A stretch of 64,000 bases of DNA from Cyclobacteriaceae bacterium (GCA_016786495.1 JAEUUJ010000015.1:1-64000), one strand, 5' to 3'. Shown: positions 51,858 through 60,876, numbered from the stretch's first letter. Notes: generated by a model not told the origin, from the sequence alone. Made by a program: numbers and translations.

Positions 51858-52775
51858 TTAGTCTTCGATGGTAAAGGTTTCGCCTTCCAAAGCAAGATAG
51901 GTGTTTTGGAATACGCGCTTGGCTTCGTCAATTACGGGAAGCAAGTCTTTATATCGGGCCGAAAAATGCCCGATCAGCAGGCGCACGGGTTGAGCTTTCA
52001 GGGCAATCGTGGCCGCCTGCTTTACGGTACTGTGCCGGGTCTCCAGTGCTTTGTCTGCGTCTTCTTCCATAAACGTTGCTTCATGGTAGAGAACATCCAC
52101 TTCCCGGATTTGTTCTACGATCGCTTCAAAATATTGCGTGTCGGAGCAGTAGGCGTAACTTCTCGATTTTCGTGGCGAAAGGGTAAGCGCTTCGTTTTTA
52201 TAAACGATGTTCCCTTCGTCATCCACAATGTCTTCACCCCACTTTAACTTATTCAATTGCAGGATTGATAGATTTTGGGGCAATACCTCTTTGTCGATTC
52301 GTCTTGGCTTTGGTTTTTCGCGAATCAGAAAGCCTGAGCAATCAAGCTTGTGCAGCAACGGAATGGTCTCGACCGTAACAAACTTGTTTTCGAAGATGAT
52401 TTCCTTTTTACCCGGTGTCAGCAGGTGGAAGACGATTTTGTAGTTGAGGGAGGATTTTGAATACTTGAGCTGCAGGGTAATGATCTCGTCAAGCCCTTTA
52501 TGGCTATAGATGTGTAAATCGGATTTTCGTTTGTTCAGGTGCAGCGTGAAGATCAGGCCCATGAGGCCCAGATAATGATCACCATGCAGGTGTGAGATAA
52601 AGATGTGATCGATACGGTGCATATTCAACTCATACTTCATGAGTTGCAGTTGGGCACCTTCTGCGCAATCGATCAGAAAGTAATTGTTTTCTACTTCCAG
52701 GAATTGGGCAGACGGCATGCGTCCGTACGCCGGAACGGCACCACTTGAACCGAGTATCGTTATTTTAAACGCCAC
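51858..52775 (-). CDS. rnz: Ribonuclease Z
   Basis: 305 residues, short-form RNase Z. It opens FKITILGSSGAVPAYGRMPS. The zinc motif is IFISHLHGDHYLGLMGLI (HxHxDH), VLYHEATF supplies a further ligand, and LLIGHFSARYKD carries the last His. The enzyme cleaves 3' trailers of pre-tRNAs. The start codon is GTG; no ATG fits the conserved N-terminus. It precedes yhhQ by three bases. A link to tRNA maturation and queuosine modification in one operon is possible but may be incidental. Confidence 0.93.
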   Translation of the reverse strand: MAFKITILGSSGAVPAYGRMPSAQFLEVENNYFLIDCAEGAQLQLMKYELNMHRIDHIFISHLHGDHYLGLMGLIFTLHLNKRKSDLHIYSHKGLDEIITLQLKYSKSSLNYKIVFHLLTPGKKEIIFENKFVTVETIPLLHKLDCSGFLIREKPKPRRIDKEVLPQNLSILQLNKLKWGEDIVDDEGNIVYKNEALTLSPRKSRSYAYCSDTQYFEAIVEQIREVDVLYHEATFMEEDADKALETRHSTVKQAATIALKAQPVRLLIGHFSARYKDLLPVIDEAKRVFQNTYLALEGETFTIED

Positions 52776-52852
52776 AACCTTGCTTCGCAGTAAGTTCTGA
52801 ATTTATTTCTGTTCACGAAAGTGAATCCGGCTGGTTTCAGAGCGTTGTGTCT

Positions 52853-52891
52853 GTAAAAACAAAGACCAAAATCAGTAACGACTTTGGTCTT
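52853..52891 (-). terminator. Terminator after the STAS gene
   Basis: A 9-bp stem, AAGACCAAA (52862-52870) with TTTGGTCTT (52883-52891), 12-base loop. On the minus strand TTTGTTTTT follows. It separates purC-STAS from rnz. Confidence 0.8.
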
Positions 52892-52917
52892 CATCATGGT
52901 ATGCGATCGTTTCGATC

Positions 52918-53298
52918 TTACCGGTTGTCCCGGTCTTTTAAATCTTTTTCAATTTCGTGCATGAATACGGCATCAATTGCTTCTTCTGCGGTGTTGGTGA
53001 TGTTCAGTACGCTGTCAAGCTGAGAGATTTTGATCAGCTTCACGGTGTGCTCCGACAGAGCAGCGAGCACGAAAATTCCGCCTTCTTCCTGGAAGATACG
53101 ATTGCCTACCAGCAATGCGCTCAAACCTGATGAATCGGTGTACTTTACGTCCGAAAGATCAAGGATAATATTCTTAACGCCTTCTGCATGAAGGGTGATG
53201 AGTTCTGATTTAAGATTGGGAGCTACGCTGCTATCCATCTTCTCCTCATGCAGGCGCAGCAAACTGTATTTCTCCTGCTTGTCGATCGTGTATTTCAT
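52918..53298 (-). CDS. STAS-domain protein (anti-anti-sigma type)
   Basis: 126 residues. The STAS fold shows IILDLSDVKYTDSSGLSALL, with Ser57 at the phosphorylated position of SpoIIAA-type antagonists, and FVLAALSEHTVKLIKISQLD. Such proteins take part in partner-switching with a kinase and target, but neither is in the window. The C-terminus is acidic and helical. It follows purC by 15 bases and is probably cotranscribed with it, then terminated at 52853-52891. Confidence 0.85.
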   Translation of the reverse strand: MKYTIDKQEKYSLLRLHEEKMDSSVAPNLKSELITLHAEGVKNIILDLSDVKYTDSSGLSALLVGNRIFQEEGGIFVLAALSEHTVKLIKISQLDSVLNITNTAEEAIDAVFMHEIEKDLKDRDNR

Positions 53299-53313
53299 GT
53301 TCTTGGGTACTGT

Positions 53314-54276
53314 TTAGCTCTTGCGAGCCTCAAAATTAACGGAATTTACCGAATTAATGATACTATCGTGGATTCTTTGAAGGAGGTCGGTTGTGCCCGT
53401 TTCCGACAGTTTCTCACCGGTAAAATGGTGATACAATTCGCGGTAACGCTCTGATATTGAGTTCACAATTTGCGGTGTCATTTCGGGTACCTGCTGGCCG
53501 TCTTTGCCCTGAAATCCGTTTTCGATCAGCCACTGGCGTACAAATTCCTTCGAAAGCTGCTTTTGCGGCTCACCCTTTTGCTGGCGTCCCGTATACCCTT
53601 CTGCATAAAAGTAACGTGACGAGTCGGGTGTGTGAACCTCGTCAATCAGGTAAATCGTATCGTTTTGTTTACCGAATTCATACTTCGTGTCTACTAAAAT
53701 CAATCCGCGTGCAGCGGCCATCTCGGTGCCTTTGGCAAACAACGTAAGTGTATACCTCTCTAATGTCTCGTAGTCTTCTCTGGAAACCAGCCCACGGCTC
53801 AGAATTTCCTCGCGTGAGATGTCTTCATCGTGCCCCACTTTCGCTTTGGTGGTGGGTGTGATAATCGGGGTTGGAAACTTATCGTTCTCTTTCAGTCCTT
53901 CCGGAAGCGTAACGCCGCACAGCGTTCGTTTGCCGGCTTTGTATTCGCGCCAGGCGTGACCTGCCAGGTATCCGCGCACAACCATTTCAACCGGAAAGGG
54001 CTCGCATTTAAAGCCCACGGTTACGTTTGGATCGGGCGTGCTGATCACCCAGTTGGGAACGAGTTCCTTTGTTGCCTTTAAGTTGATGGCTGCAATCTGA
54101 TTGAGTACACGGCCCTTGTCGGGGATGGCTTTCGGCAGCACCACATCGAATGCCGAGATGCGGTCGGTTGCGACCATCGCCATGATGGAACCAAAATAGT
54201 ATACATCACGGACCTTGCCGCGATAAAAACCTGTCTGACCCTGAAACTGGAAATTGGTTTCCTTAATTGCGTTCAT
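53314..54276 (-). CDS. purC: Phosphoribosylaminoimidazole-succinocarboxamide synthase
   Basis: 320 residues. It shows [58 protein letters not shown] and [11 protein letters not shown], all SAICAR synthase motifs for ATP, CAIR and aspartate binding. It performs the eighth step of purine synthesis. The length is that of the longer class rather than the ~240-residue class found in E. coli. The upstream 59 bases show only a one-mismatch -7 box (AATCTTTG). Confidence 0.94.
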   Translation of the reverse strand: MNAIKETNFQFQGQTGFYRGKVRDVYYFGSIMAMVATDRISAFDVVLPKAIPDKGRVLNQIAAINLKATKELVPNWVISTPDPNVTVGFKCEPFPVEMVVRGYLAGHAWREYKAGKRTLCGVTLPEGLKENDKFPTPIITPTTKAKVGHDEDISREEILSRGLVSREDYETLERYTLTLFAKGTEMAAARGLILVDTKYEFGKQNDTIYLIDEVHTPDSSRYFYAEGYTGRQQKGEPQKQLSKEFVRQWLIENGFQGKDGQQVPEMTPQIVNSISERYRELYHHFTGEKLSETGTTDLLQRIHDSIINSVNSVNFEARKS

Positions 54277-54335
54277 AGAAAAAACTGAAGCGCAAAGATT
54301 GGAAATGTGCGGCAGAAATTCGCCTGCGGGTTTAA

Positions 54336-55646
54336 TTAATTCTTGGGCTCTACCAGCAGTCCGGCCTTGAAAACATAGGTTTTCACCACGTTTCCCTGCT
54401 CGTCATATTCCTTCCACTCTTTGTGTTTGCGGTCGGCAATGTATTCGCCCTGCTCTTTGATCTTTCCGTTGGGATGATAGGCCGTAAACAATCCATGCCT
54501 GCGGTTCGACCGAAGTTCGCCTTCGGCTTCCACACCGCCCGAAGGGTAGTAGGTTTTGTATGGCCCGGTGAGCAGATTGAATTTGTACGTTTCTTCCTTG
54601 GCGAGCTTTCCGTTGTCGAAATATTCGTAGCGTACGCCCGACAGTTTTCCGTTCTCGTAGTTCTCTTTCACACGTTCGGTTTTTCCATCCGCATAGTAAA
54701 ACACCCACGTACCGTTCGGATGCTTGTTCTTATAGCGTTTCACTGACATCAGTTTTTCCAGGTCAGAGTATTCTTCCACAATCCATTCCTGGCCGGTGAG
54801 CGATGGCTGCTCTTTGATTTTCAACTTGCCATTCGGATGGTAGGAGAGTGCGGTGCCCACCTTGGTTCCCTCTTCGTATGTGTACCGGTGCTTGACCGTT
54901 CCATCGGCATAGTAGCCAACATTGTCGCCATGCAACCGGCCGTTCATAAAGCTTCCTTCGAGCAGCAGGTGGCCTTCGCGATCGTAGTTCTTGAACTCAC
55001 CGTTTTTAGAACCTTCTTTCATGGTCGATACGGTTTCCATCTGCCCGTTGTCGTAGAAGGTTTTGTAGAATCCGCTCATGATTCCGTTTTTGTAATTGCA
55101 CTCCGTTTCTACTTTTCCATTTTCATAGAAGCTGCGGGTAATTCCGTTGGGTTTGCCATTTGCGTACATGATTTCTTTCTTCATGTTGCCGGCAGGATAA
55201 TACTCGCGCACCACGCCTTCGGGTTTTCCTTTTTTGAAAACCGTTTCGCTTTTAACAATGCCGTTATCGTAAAACGATTGAACGCTGTCGACCAGCAGAT
55301 CGTTTTGATAGTACGCCTTTTGAACAAACTTGCCAGTCTCGTCATACACTTCCACCGCGCCATGGCGAAGCCCGTTTACATACACCATTTTCCGCGAAAG
55401 CGTGCCGGTAGGATTATACTCTGTAAACACGCCTGATTTTTTTCCTTTGTTGAAGTTGCCTTCCACCGCCACCTTGCCATTGGGGTGAAACTTTTTGTAC
55501 GACCCGATCAGCATCTCGTCATCATCCGATGCCACTGCATAAACTTCCTGCGGAAACCGTTTGGCTGCATCGTAATACGTTTTGATTTCGCGCTGGGCGA
55601 AACCAACAGCCGGTAACAGGATCAGAAGAAATAGAATGATTCGCAT
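54336..55646 (-). CDS. MORN-repeat / YwqK-type secreted protein
   Basis: 436 residues. Signal peptide [18 protein letters not shown]. The rest is a run of about fifteen ~23-residue repeats of the form Y-x-(N/D)-G-K-x(3)-E-x-x-Y-x-(N/D)-G-x-x-x-G (for example [20 protein letters not shown]). This is the pattern of MORN repeats and of the YwqK antitoxin-like family. Such proteins are beta-hairpin stacks; the function in Bacteroidota is not known. The toxin-antitoxin label attached to this family is not supported here, as no toxin gene is near. Probably periplasmic or outer-membrane. Confidence 0.82.
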   Translation of the reverse strand: MRIILFLLILLPAVGFAQREIKTYYDAAKRFPQEVYAVASDDDEMLIGSYKKFHPNGKVAVEGNFNKGKKSGVFTEYNPTGTLSRKMVYVNGLRHGAVEVYDETGKFVQKAYYQNDLLVDSVQSFYDNGIVKSETVFKKGKPEGVVREYYPAGNMKKEIMYANGKPNGITRSFYENGKVETECNYKNGIMSGFYKTFYDNGQMETVSTMKEGSKNGEFKNYDREGHLLLEGSFMNGRLHGDNVGYYADGTVKHRYTYEEGTKVGTALSYHPNGKLKIKEQPSLTGQEWIVEEYSDLEKLMSVKRYKNKHPNGTWVFYYADGKTERVKENYENGKLSGVRYEYFDNGKLAKEETYKFNLLTGPYKTYYPSGGVEAEGELRSNRRHGLFTAYHPNGKIKEQGEYIADRKHKEWKEYDEQGNVVKTYVFKAGLLVEPKN

Positions 55647-55666
55647 GCTTTTTTGGGGATTCAGAC

Positions 55667-55701
55667 GAAAATAAAACAGCCCTGCAAATAACGCAAGGCT
55701 G
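55667..55701 (-). terminator. Terminator after the thiolase gene
   Basis: CAGCCCTGC (55677-55685) pairs with GCAAGGCTG (55693-55701; one G-U), 7-base loop. On the minus strand TTTTATTTTC follows. Confidence 0.75.
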
Positions 55702-55735
55702 ATTCGTTTGTTGTGCGGAACGTTCCGTTGAACGT

Positions 55736-56914
55736 CTACAGATTCTCGATCACAATGGCTGATGCGCCACCGCCACCGTTACAGATTCCGGCTACGCCAA
55801 TGCCTGCCTTGTTCTGTTTCAGGATGTTGATGAGGGTAGTGGTGATGCGTGAACCCGATGATCCCAGCGGATGGCCGAGTGCAACGGCACCGCCATTGAC
55901 GTTTACTTTTTCAGGATCGAGTTCCAGTTTGATATTATTAGCAATCGCCACTGCCGAGAACGCTTCGTTAATTTCGTAGTACGAAACATCTTTCGGTGTA
56001 ACACCCGCCAGTTTCATAGCCTTTGGAATAGCCAACGCAGGGGCCGTAGTAAACCACATCGGATCCTGGGCTGCATCAGCAAAGCCCCGGATTTTCGCAA
56101 TCGGCTTCAGGCCAAGTTCGTTTGCTTTTTCTTTGCTCATTAACAACAGGGCTGAAGCTCCGTCATTCAGTGTTGAGGCGTTGGCGGCAGTAACGGTACC
56201 GTCTTTGGTGAATACAGGTTTCAGGGAAGGTACTTTTTCGAAGTTTACATTCTTGTATTCTTCGTCTTCCGCGAACAGAGTCTTGTTGCCTTTCTTGTCT
56301 GTTAACTCAACGCCCACAATTTCATCTTTAAACTTGCCGGCTGCCCACGCAGCGGCTGAGCGCTTGTACGAATTGATGGCATAGGTATCCTGGTCCTGAC
56401 GTGAAATGTTCATTTCCTTTGCTGTATTGTCGGCACATACACCCATCGCGCAGTGGTTGTACACATCGGTGAGCCCGTCATACGTTAAGCCATCGATCAA
56501 TTCACCGTTTCCGAATTTGTATCCTGTTCGTGCTTTCAGCAGGTAGTAGGGGATGTTGCTCATGCTTTCCATACCGCCCGCGAGCACCACATCGTTCTGC
56601 CCGAGCATGATCGACTGTGCGCCAACCATAACAGCTTTCATTCCCGAGGCGCATACTTTATTGATGATGGTACACGGAATATTATATCCTAATCCCGCAC
56701 CAACGGCTACCTGCGTTGCAGGAGCCTGCTTGAGGCCGGCAGAAATTACATTTCCGACAAAAACTTCCTGAACCACTTTTGGATCTACACCTGCTTTTTG
56801 AAGTGCGCCTTTGAATGCTACCGCGCCAAGTTCAACTGCGGTTAATGCGCTGAGGCTTCCACCAAAACTGCCAATGGGCGTACGGACTGCCGAAATGATA
56901 TAGACTTCTTTCAT
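55736..56914 (-). CDS. Acetyl-CoA C-acetyltransferase (thiolase)
   Basis: 392 residues from the ATG at 56914 (MKEVYIISAVRTPIGSFGGS); an ATG two codons earlier is also possible. The nucleophilic Cys lies in TIINKVCASGMKAVMVGAQS, the His in NVNGGAVALGHPLGSSGSRI, and the second Cys in GVAGICNGGGGASAIVIENL. It condenses two acetyl-CoA or cleaves 3-ketoacyl-CoA. Size and motifs suit the biosynthetic/degradative AtoB-PhaA group; the direction in the cell is not known. A -7 box lies at 56934-56941. Confidence 0.93.
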   Translation of the reverse strand: MKEVYIISAVRTPIGSFGGSLSALTAVELGAVAFKGALQKAGVDPKVVQEVFVGNVISAGLKQAPATQVAVGAGLGYNIPCTIINKVCASGMKAVMVGAQSIMLGQNDVVLAGGMESMSNIPYYLLKARTGYKFGNGELIDGLTYDGLTDVYNHCAMGVCADNTAKEMNISRQDQDTYAINSYKRSAAAWAAGKFKDEIVGVELTDKKGNKTLFAEDEEYKNVNFEKVPSLKPVFTKDGTVTAANASTLNDGASALLLMSKEKANELGLKPIAKIRGFADAAQDPMWFTTAPALAIPKAMKLAGVTPKDVSYYEINEAFSAVAIANNIKLELDPEKVNVNGGAVALGHPLGSSGSRITTTLINILKQNKAGIGVAGICNGGGGASAIVIENL

Positions 56915-56933
56915 ATGCATGGGTTAACAGGGT

Positions 56934-56941
56934 CAAAATTA
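56934..56941 (-). promoter_or_regulatory. -7 box for the thiolase gene
   Basis: Minus-strand TAATTTTG matches TAnnTTTG, 19 bases before the ATG at 56914. No -33 TTG at the expected distance. Confidence 0.45.
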
Positions 56942-56962
56942 GGATAAATACCGATAGAAAGG

Positions 56963-57562
56963 CTACCAGTCTGGCTTGCCTTTTTCTTTAGGTTTTGTGG
57001 CTTTACGCTTGTTTTGCTGAAGGTACTGTTTCTCCTGGTTGCGCATGGCTTCCAGAAGCATCTCGGCTTTCTCCGGACTGATTTTCATCTGCTCCAGTTT
57101 TTCCCGAACGGAGGGGGGCATCTTCTTCTCCTCGTCTTTCTTCTGTTTTTCTTCCTGATCTTTCTTCTCCTGCTCCTTCTTTTCCTGGTCTTTCTTGTCC
57201 TGATCTTTCTTCTCCTGGTCTTGCTTTTGTTTCTCTTCCTGCTCTTTCTTCTCTTTTTCCTTCTGCTCTTGTTCTTTCTTCTGTTGCTCCTCTTTTTCTT
57301 TTTTCTCCTGTTCTTCTTTCTTTTGTTCTTCCTGCTCTTTCTTTTCCTGCTCCTGTTTTTCTTTCTCCATCTTTTCCTTCAACGCCTGAAGTTTCGGATC
57401 GGAAGGATATCGGCTCAGGCCATCGTTAACGGACTGTAGCGCCTCCTTATCGCGCTTGGCAACATAGTGATTGGCAGAGGTATTAAAGTATGCCTGGGCA
57501 CTTTGCGAAAAGCATGCTCCGCTGACCAGACAAAAGAAAAGTATTATGAGTATGCGCATCAT
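56963..57562 (-). CDS. Secreted K/E/Q-rich protein in the Bat cluster
   Basis: 199 residues. Signal peptide about 1-21 (ILIILFFCLVSGACFSQ). A short TPR-like segment (AYFNTSANHYVAKRDKEALQ) follows. A stretch of about 85 residues consists almost only of K, E, Q and D, in short KKEQE, EKKDQ and EEKQK units, predicting a long charged helix. The C-terminal part is PPSVREKLEQMKISPEKAEM and a basic tail. The matching DNA is a degenerate pyrimidine-rich repeat on the plus strand. It overlaps batC by four bases. A periplasmic spacer or scaffold is a guess. Confidence 0.7.
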   Translation of the reverse strand: MMRILIILFFCLVSGACFSQSAQAYFNTSANHYVAKRDKEALQSVNDGLSRYPSDPKLQALKEKMEKEKQEQEKKEQEEQKKEEQEKKEKEEQQKKEQEQKEKEKKEQEEKQKQDQEKKDQDKKDQEKKEQEKKDQEEKQKKDEEKKMPPSVREKLEQMKISPEKAEMLLEAMRNQEKQYLQQNKRKATKPKEKGKPDW

Positions 57563-58221
57563 CGTCCTCCGTTAATTTCAACAACTTCACCCAGACGGTC
57601 CATCATGTCTTTATAATTCGGCTCAACGGTATCGTCCTGTTTTGCTCCATCCTGCAACACGCGAAGCGCGTCTGCGAATCGGTATTGCGAAGCAAGCTGA
57701 TCCGCCTGAGCCTTGATTCGCAATGCAAATTCGGTAGGCTTCGGCTTTTTGTTGTCTGCGTTGTTCTTGTTTTTCTGATCCTTCTTTTTCTTCTCCTCTA
57801 TTTTTTTCTTGATCAGCTCGTAGTTGTATCGTGCGTCCTGGTTGGATAGATCACTTTTAATCGCTTCTTTAAAATAGTTCAAGGCTTCCTGTTGCTTGCC
57901 CTGCTGATCGGCAATTACACCCAGTTGTTGCTGGGCTTTCGACCGCACTTCGTTCTTCGAACTCGCGGTGAGCGACTGGTACTGACTCACAGCATTCGCG
58001 GTGTCTTTCAGGTTGTAGTACGCACTGGCAAGGTTCATCAGTACCTCGTCTTCCTTTACGTTCATCGAATCAATCAGGTACCGGTATTTGGCAATAGCAG
58101 TTTTAAAATCGTTCTTGAGGTATGCTTTTTTTGCTTCGGCCTTGAGCGTGTTAATCTTGCTGATCCGGGTGGGATCGGTAAGAGTTACCAGGAGTAGTAA
58201 AACAGTTGCCAACACCTTCAT
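57559..58221 (-). CDS. BatC-like tetratricopeptide protein
   Basis: 220 residues. A signal-like N-terminus (MKVLATVLLLLVTLTD) precedes three or so TPR motifs: AYLKNDFKTAIAKYRYLIDS, MNLASAYYNLKDTANAVSQY and VIADQQGKQQEALNYFKEAI. A lysine-rich linker (KKKIEEKKKKDQKNKNN) and a helical C-terminus follow. Its position directly after a VWA protein and its form match BatC of the Bat (Bacteroides aerotolerance) operon. The overlap with batB is four bases (ATGA), and so is that with the next gene. Confidence 0.78.
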   Translation of the reverse strand: MKVLATVLLLLVTLTDPTRISKINTLKAEAKKAYLKNDFKTAIAKYRYLIDSMNVKEDEVLMNLASAYYNLKDTANAVSQYQSLTASSKNEVRSKAQQQLGVIADQQGKQQEALNYFKEAIKSDLSNQDARYNYELIKKKIEEKKKKDQKNKNNADNKKPKPTEFALRIKAQADQLASQYRFADALRVLQDGAKQDDTVEPNYKDMMDRLGEVVEINGGR

Positions 58222-59183
58222 ATCCGCACAGTTTTCACATTCAGCAATACATCCAGCACGAGCAGCGCGAGCGCAGCGGCCAGGAAGTAGAAGTACCGGT
58301 TTGCAGTTACATCCATTACCCGCGCATCCATCAGTTCGCCTTCAATTTTGCCTATTGTATTGATTAACCGTGAAACATCATTTCTGGTTTCATTGATCTC
58401 GAAATACTTGCCCCCGGTGCGTGACGCCAGCGCCATCAGGGATGTCGGATTCAGCTTGCTCACCACCACGTTTCCGCTTTTGTCGGTTTTATAGCCCGAG
58501 CCCGAACGAATCTGGCCGCCCTTTTCGGTACCAATGCCGAGGGTGAAAAGTTTGATGCCTTCATCTTCAATTTCCTGCGCTACATCGGCCGTTTCTTCTC
58601 CAAAATCTTCCCCGTCACTGATCAGGATAATGATTTTGGATTTGGTGTCGGAACGCGTTCCTTCATCCTGCATTTTCTGAACGGCCATTTCAAGCGGTGG
58701 ACCAAAGTCGGTGCCCGAAGAAGGCACAAGGTTGGTATTCATCGACTCGATAAAAAGGTTGAGTGCATTCTGGTCGTAGGTGAGGGGGCATTGCATGAAA
58801 GCTTCCGATGAGAAGATGATTACGCCAATGCGGTCGGAGTTGAATGCATCCACGATCTTCTTCATTTCAAACTTGACTTTCTCGAGCCGCGTGGGCTGGA
58901 TGTCGAACGCGTCCATCGATTTCGAGAGGTCCACGCAAATCATGATGTCTTTGCCGATCGACTTAACTTCCTGTTTAGACGACCCGAAAGAGGGCCCGAG
59001 CAGGGCAATAATCAGCAGCGCAAACATGACCGTGCGCAGTCCGAGTTTAATAAAGATGGATGAAAATGAGCTTTTCAGCGACCGGGCGATGGTAATCACC
59101 CGCACGATATAAAGAACGTACAGCGCCAGAAACAGCGCAATGAAGATAATTTCTGTAACTCCTATTCCTCGATACCAGGCCAC
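58218..59183 (-). CDS. BatB-like von Willebrand factor A membrane protein
   Basis: 321 residues. Two N-terminal transmembrane segments (IIFIALFLALYVLYIVRVIT and LGLRTVMFALLIIALLGPSF) precede a VWA domain with intact MIDAS: DLSKS (Asp85, Ser87, Ser89), the Thr in PSSGTDFGPPLEMAV, and ILISDGEDFGEE. A C-terminal membrane helix follows (FYFLAAALALLVLDVLLNV). This architecture is that of BatA/BatB. Bat proteins were named for aerotolerance in Bacteroides; their biochemical role is unresolved. No moxR, DUF58 or batA gene lies upstream within the window, so this is a reduced cluster. Confidence 0.85.
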   Translation of the reverse strand: MAWYRGIGVTEIIFIALFLALYVLYIVRVITIARSLKSSFSSIFIKLGLRTVMFALLIIALLGPSFGSSKQEVKSIGKDIMICVDLSKSMDAFDIQPTRLEKVKFEMKKIVDAFNSDRIGVIIFSSEAFMQCPLTYDQNALNLFIESMNTNLVPSSGTDFGPPLEMAVQKMQDEGTRSDTKSKIIILISDGEDFGEETADVAQEIEDEGIKLFTLGIGTEKGGQIRSGSGYKTDKSGNVVVSKLNPTSLMALASRTGGKYFEINETRNDVSRLINTIGKIEGELMDARVMDVTANRYFYFLAAALALLVLDVLLNVKTVRI

Positions 59184-59310
59184 CGGATTGCTGCTAACTC
59201 AATATTATCCCCGCAAGTAACAATTAATCGGCACACCGGGCAATACCACTGGTGGAACGGGTTGGGGGTGATTTCCTGCATGATAACGCGGAGAACCAAT
59301 TGGATTCGGC

Positions 59311-59342
59311 AAAAAAATAGCCCAATGTCTCGTTGGGCTATT
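59311..59342 (-). terminator. Terminator after the DUF4397 gene
   Basis: AATAGCCCAA (59316-59325) and TTGGGCTATT (59333-59342) form a perfect 10-bp stem with a 7-base loop. Five more T follow on the minus strand. Confidence 0.88.
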
Positions 59343-59360
59343 CACTGATTTTAATCTGTC

Positions 59361-60080
59361 TTAATTCACGACAACCTGCGCGGCCAATACGTTCGAATTG
59401 CCTCCCGGCGGCGTTTCAAAACCCCGGATGATGATGGTATAGAAGTACCGCGGCTGAAGCTGAATGTCAGGCACGGTCAGCAGCAAATCGTCATTCGCAG
59501 AGGAGCGCACCTGGAAATCGTATTCGGCTGCGTCTACCTCGGTAAACTCAGACGACTCTTTGAAGGCCAGGTCGGCCGACCAGGTGTCATCGCCATTGGC
59601 AATCAAATCAATATCGCCTGCATCGGGCGACAGATTGATAACCCTGATTTTTGCCTTGCCCTTCGCAGGCGTGTCGGAATTATCGTGCGTAACTACGACG
59701 CCGGCATCTTCAAACTCATCTACCACAAACACAGAATACAGCTGATTGGCTTCGAAGTCAACGGTGGTGTCGATGTCGATACTACTCGATGCGTACGGTC
59801 CGAACCGCAAATTCCGTTCGCCTGTATAAAATCGGAGGTAGCCGGTAAAATCCGTGTACTCAAACGGATAAGCGTTGATTTGCCGGCCATCAACTTCAAT
59901 GTCGAGATCGGGTGCATCGGGCGAACCATGGTATAACGACACGTAGGCAACCGGAACATTTTCCAGGTTCGAGTCATCGTCATCCAAACAACTGGTAAAC
60001 GCGAGCAGTGAGCCACACAGCAAGGCTCCCAGGGCTATTCGTTTGCTAAAAATCTTCTTCACACTATTCATACGCTTCAT
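59361..60080 (-). CDS. DUF4397 lipoprotein
   Basis: About 239 residues if started at the ATG at 60080; ATGs at 60095 and 60071 are also possible. The lipobox is LLAFTSC, followed by an acidic DDDDSN stretch that in Bacteroidota often goes with outer-membrane or surface export. The body has VPVAYVSLYHGSPDAPDLDI, YSVFVVDEF and KIRVINLSPDAGDIDL, the two beta-sandwich halves of DUF4397, which resembles cell-surface or adhesion domains. The function is unknown. It is monocistronic with a strong terminator. Confidence 0.82.
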   Translation of the reverse strand: MKRMNSVKKIFSKRIALGALLCGSLLAFTSCLDDDDSNLENVPVAYVSLYHGSPDAPDLDIEVDGRQINAYPFEYTDFTGYLRFYTGERNLRFGPYASSSIDIDTTVDFEANQLYSVFVVDEFEDAGVVVTHDNSDTPAKGKAKIRVINLSPDAGDIDLIANGDDTWSADLAFKESSEFTEVDAAEYDFQVRSSANDDLLLTVPDIQLQPRYFYTIIIRGFETPPGGNSNVLAAQVVVN

Positions 60081-60221
60081 TTTTAAATTCATCAACCTGT
60101 ATAACGTCAGATTTCTGGTTTAGTATGATACAATGTTGTGCCACCTTGCGGTATATGTCAGGCGATGTTTTTTGCGGAAGCGTGTGCCGGCTGCCCGCGC
60201 GGTTTGGGTTTGTTTGGGGAA

Positions 60222-60255
60222 TTGACTCTACAATGGACGAATTTTTATACTTTTG
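60222..60255 (+). promoter_or_regulatory. Promoter for the small gene at 60274
   Basis: TTG (60222-60224), 23-base spacer, TACTTTTG (60248-60255), a match to the consensus at its longest spacing. The predicted start, about 60260, lies after the ATG at 60256 and before the ATG at 60274, which supports the latter start. Confidence 0.5.
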
Positions 60256-60273
60256 ATGCTTAACAAAGCAACT

Positions 60274-60549
60274 ATGACACCGGTAAAATTCAACGAAAAG
60301 GAAGTGCGCGAGATTAACGAGATCATCGCTGAGATTTCAAAAGTGATCAAACCGAAAAGTGAAATAGGGGCGAGGAATCGCGCCACACTGTCAGGGTTAC
60401 TGGCGTCAACGAAAACAACCAAGAAGCCGCACTACTTCAAATGTAAGCGCGAATACTCCGATGCCATTGTAAGTTTCTTCACCAAAGAGAAAGGCGTGAC
60501 GAAGAGTCGCTTTACGGCCACGGCCCAGGATACGATTTTCGTGCTCTGA
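60274..60549 (+). CDS. Small basic protein of unknown function
   Basis: 91 residues from the ATG at 60274 (MTPVKFNEKEVREINEIIAE). It is Lys/Arg-rich and mostly helical, with a single Cys in HYFKCKREYSDAIVSFFTKE. There is no signal peptide or membrane segment. I recognise no family; it could bind nucleic acid from its charge, but nothing in the sequence proves that. It has its own promoter. An ATG at 60256 would add six residues. Confidence 0.6.
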   Translation: MTPVKFNEKEVREINEIIAEISKVIKPKSEIGARNRATLSGLLASTKTTKKPHYFKCKREYSDAIVSFFTKEKGVTKSRFTATAQDTIFVL

Positions 60550-60621
60550 TCGGAGTTGAAAATCCGGGACCGGTAAAACCTTTGCGCAGTTTTTCCGTAT
60601 CCCTGTAAAAATCCGTTTTCG

Positions 60622-60825
60622 ATGAGAAAAATTGATATTCTGAACTTCATCACCGATTTCCGCAAGGCGCCAAACGATATTAAAACCTACACGCAGTTGC
60701 TTAGCCACCTGGGTACAACGCACGAGCAAGCCATCAACCAAATGCTTGCAGAGTTGCAGGCCGCTAAAGTTATCCGTCAGACGGAACTCGAAGGGCAACG
60801 CGCGTATCAGGTTATCGCACGATAG
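60622..60825 (+). CDS. Small winged-helix-like protein
   Basis: 67 residues. The pattern MRKIDILNFITDFRKAPNDI, then TYTQLLSHLGTTHEQAINQM, then LQAAKVIRQTELEGQRAYQV, with two helices, a recognition-like helix and a final beta hairpin, resembles a minimal winged helix-turn-helix. It lacks any further domain. It may be a DNA-binding protein. It is followed after 24 bases by a clear terminator. Confidence 0.55.
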   Translation: MRKIDILNFITDFRKAPNDIKTYTQLLSHLGTTHEQAINQMLAELQAAKVIRQTELEGQRAYQVIAR

Positions 60826-60849
60826 AAGGAATTTTAATCGATTGATAAT

Positions 60850-60876
60850 GAGCCTCTTTTCAGAGGCTTTTTTATT
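60850..60876 (+). terminator. Terminator after the small winged-helix-like gene
   Basis: AGCCTCT (60851-60857) and AGAGGCT (60862-60868) form a 7-bp stem with loop TTTC, then TTTTTATT. Confidence 0.82.

Noticed and set aside
54837-55436. 199-codon plus-strand ORF opposite the MORN/YwqK gene
   Set aside because: It is an antisense shadow of the repeats, without recognisable features; the minus-strand frame has a signal peptide and clear repeats.
54336-55646. Toxin-antitoxin module suggested by the YwqK family name
   Set aside because: No toxin-like gene is adjacent, and the protein has a signal peptide; the MORN-like repeat description is safer.
57014-57439. 141-codon plus-strand ORF rich in Leu and Phe, looking like a membrane protein
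   Set aside because: It is the complement of the K/E-rich stretch; Lys/Glu codons read backwards give Leu/Phe. It has no domain or promoter.
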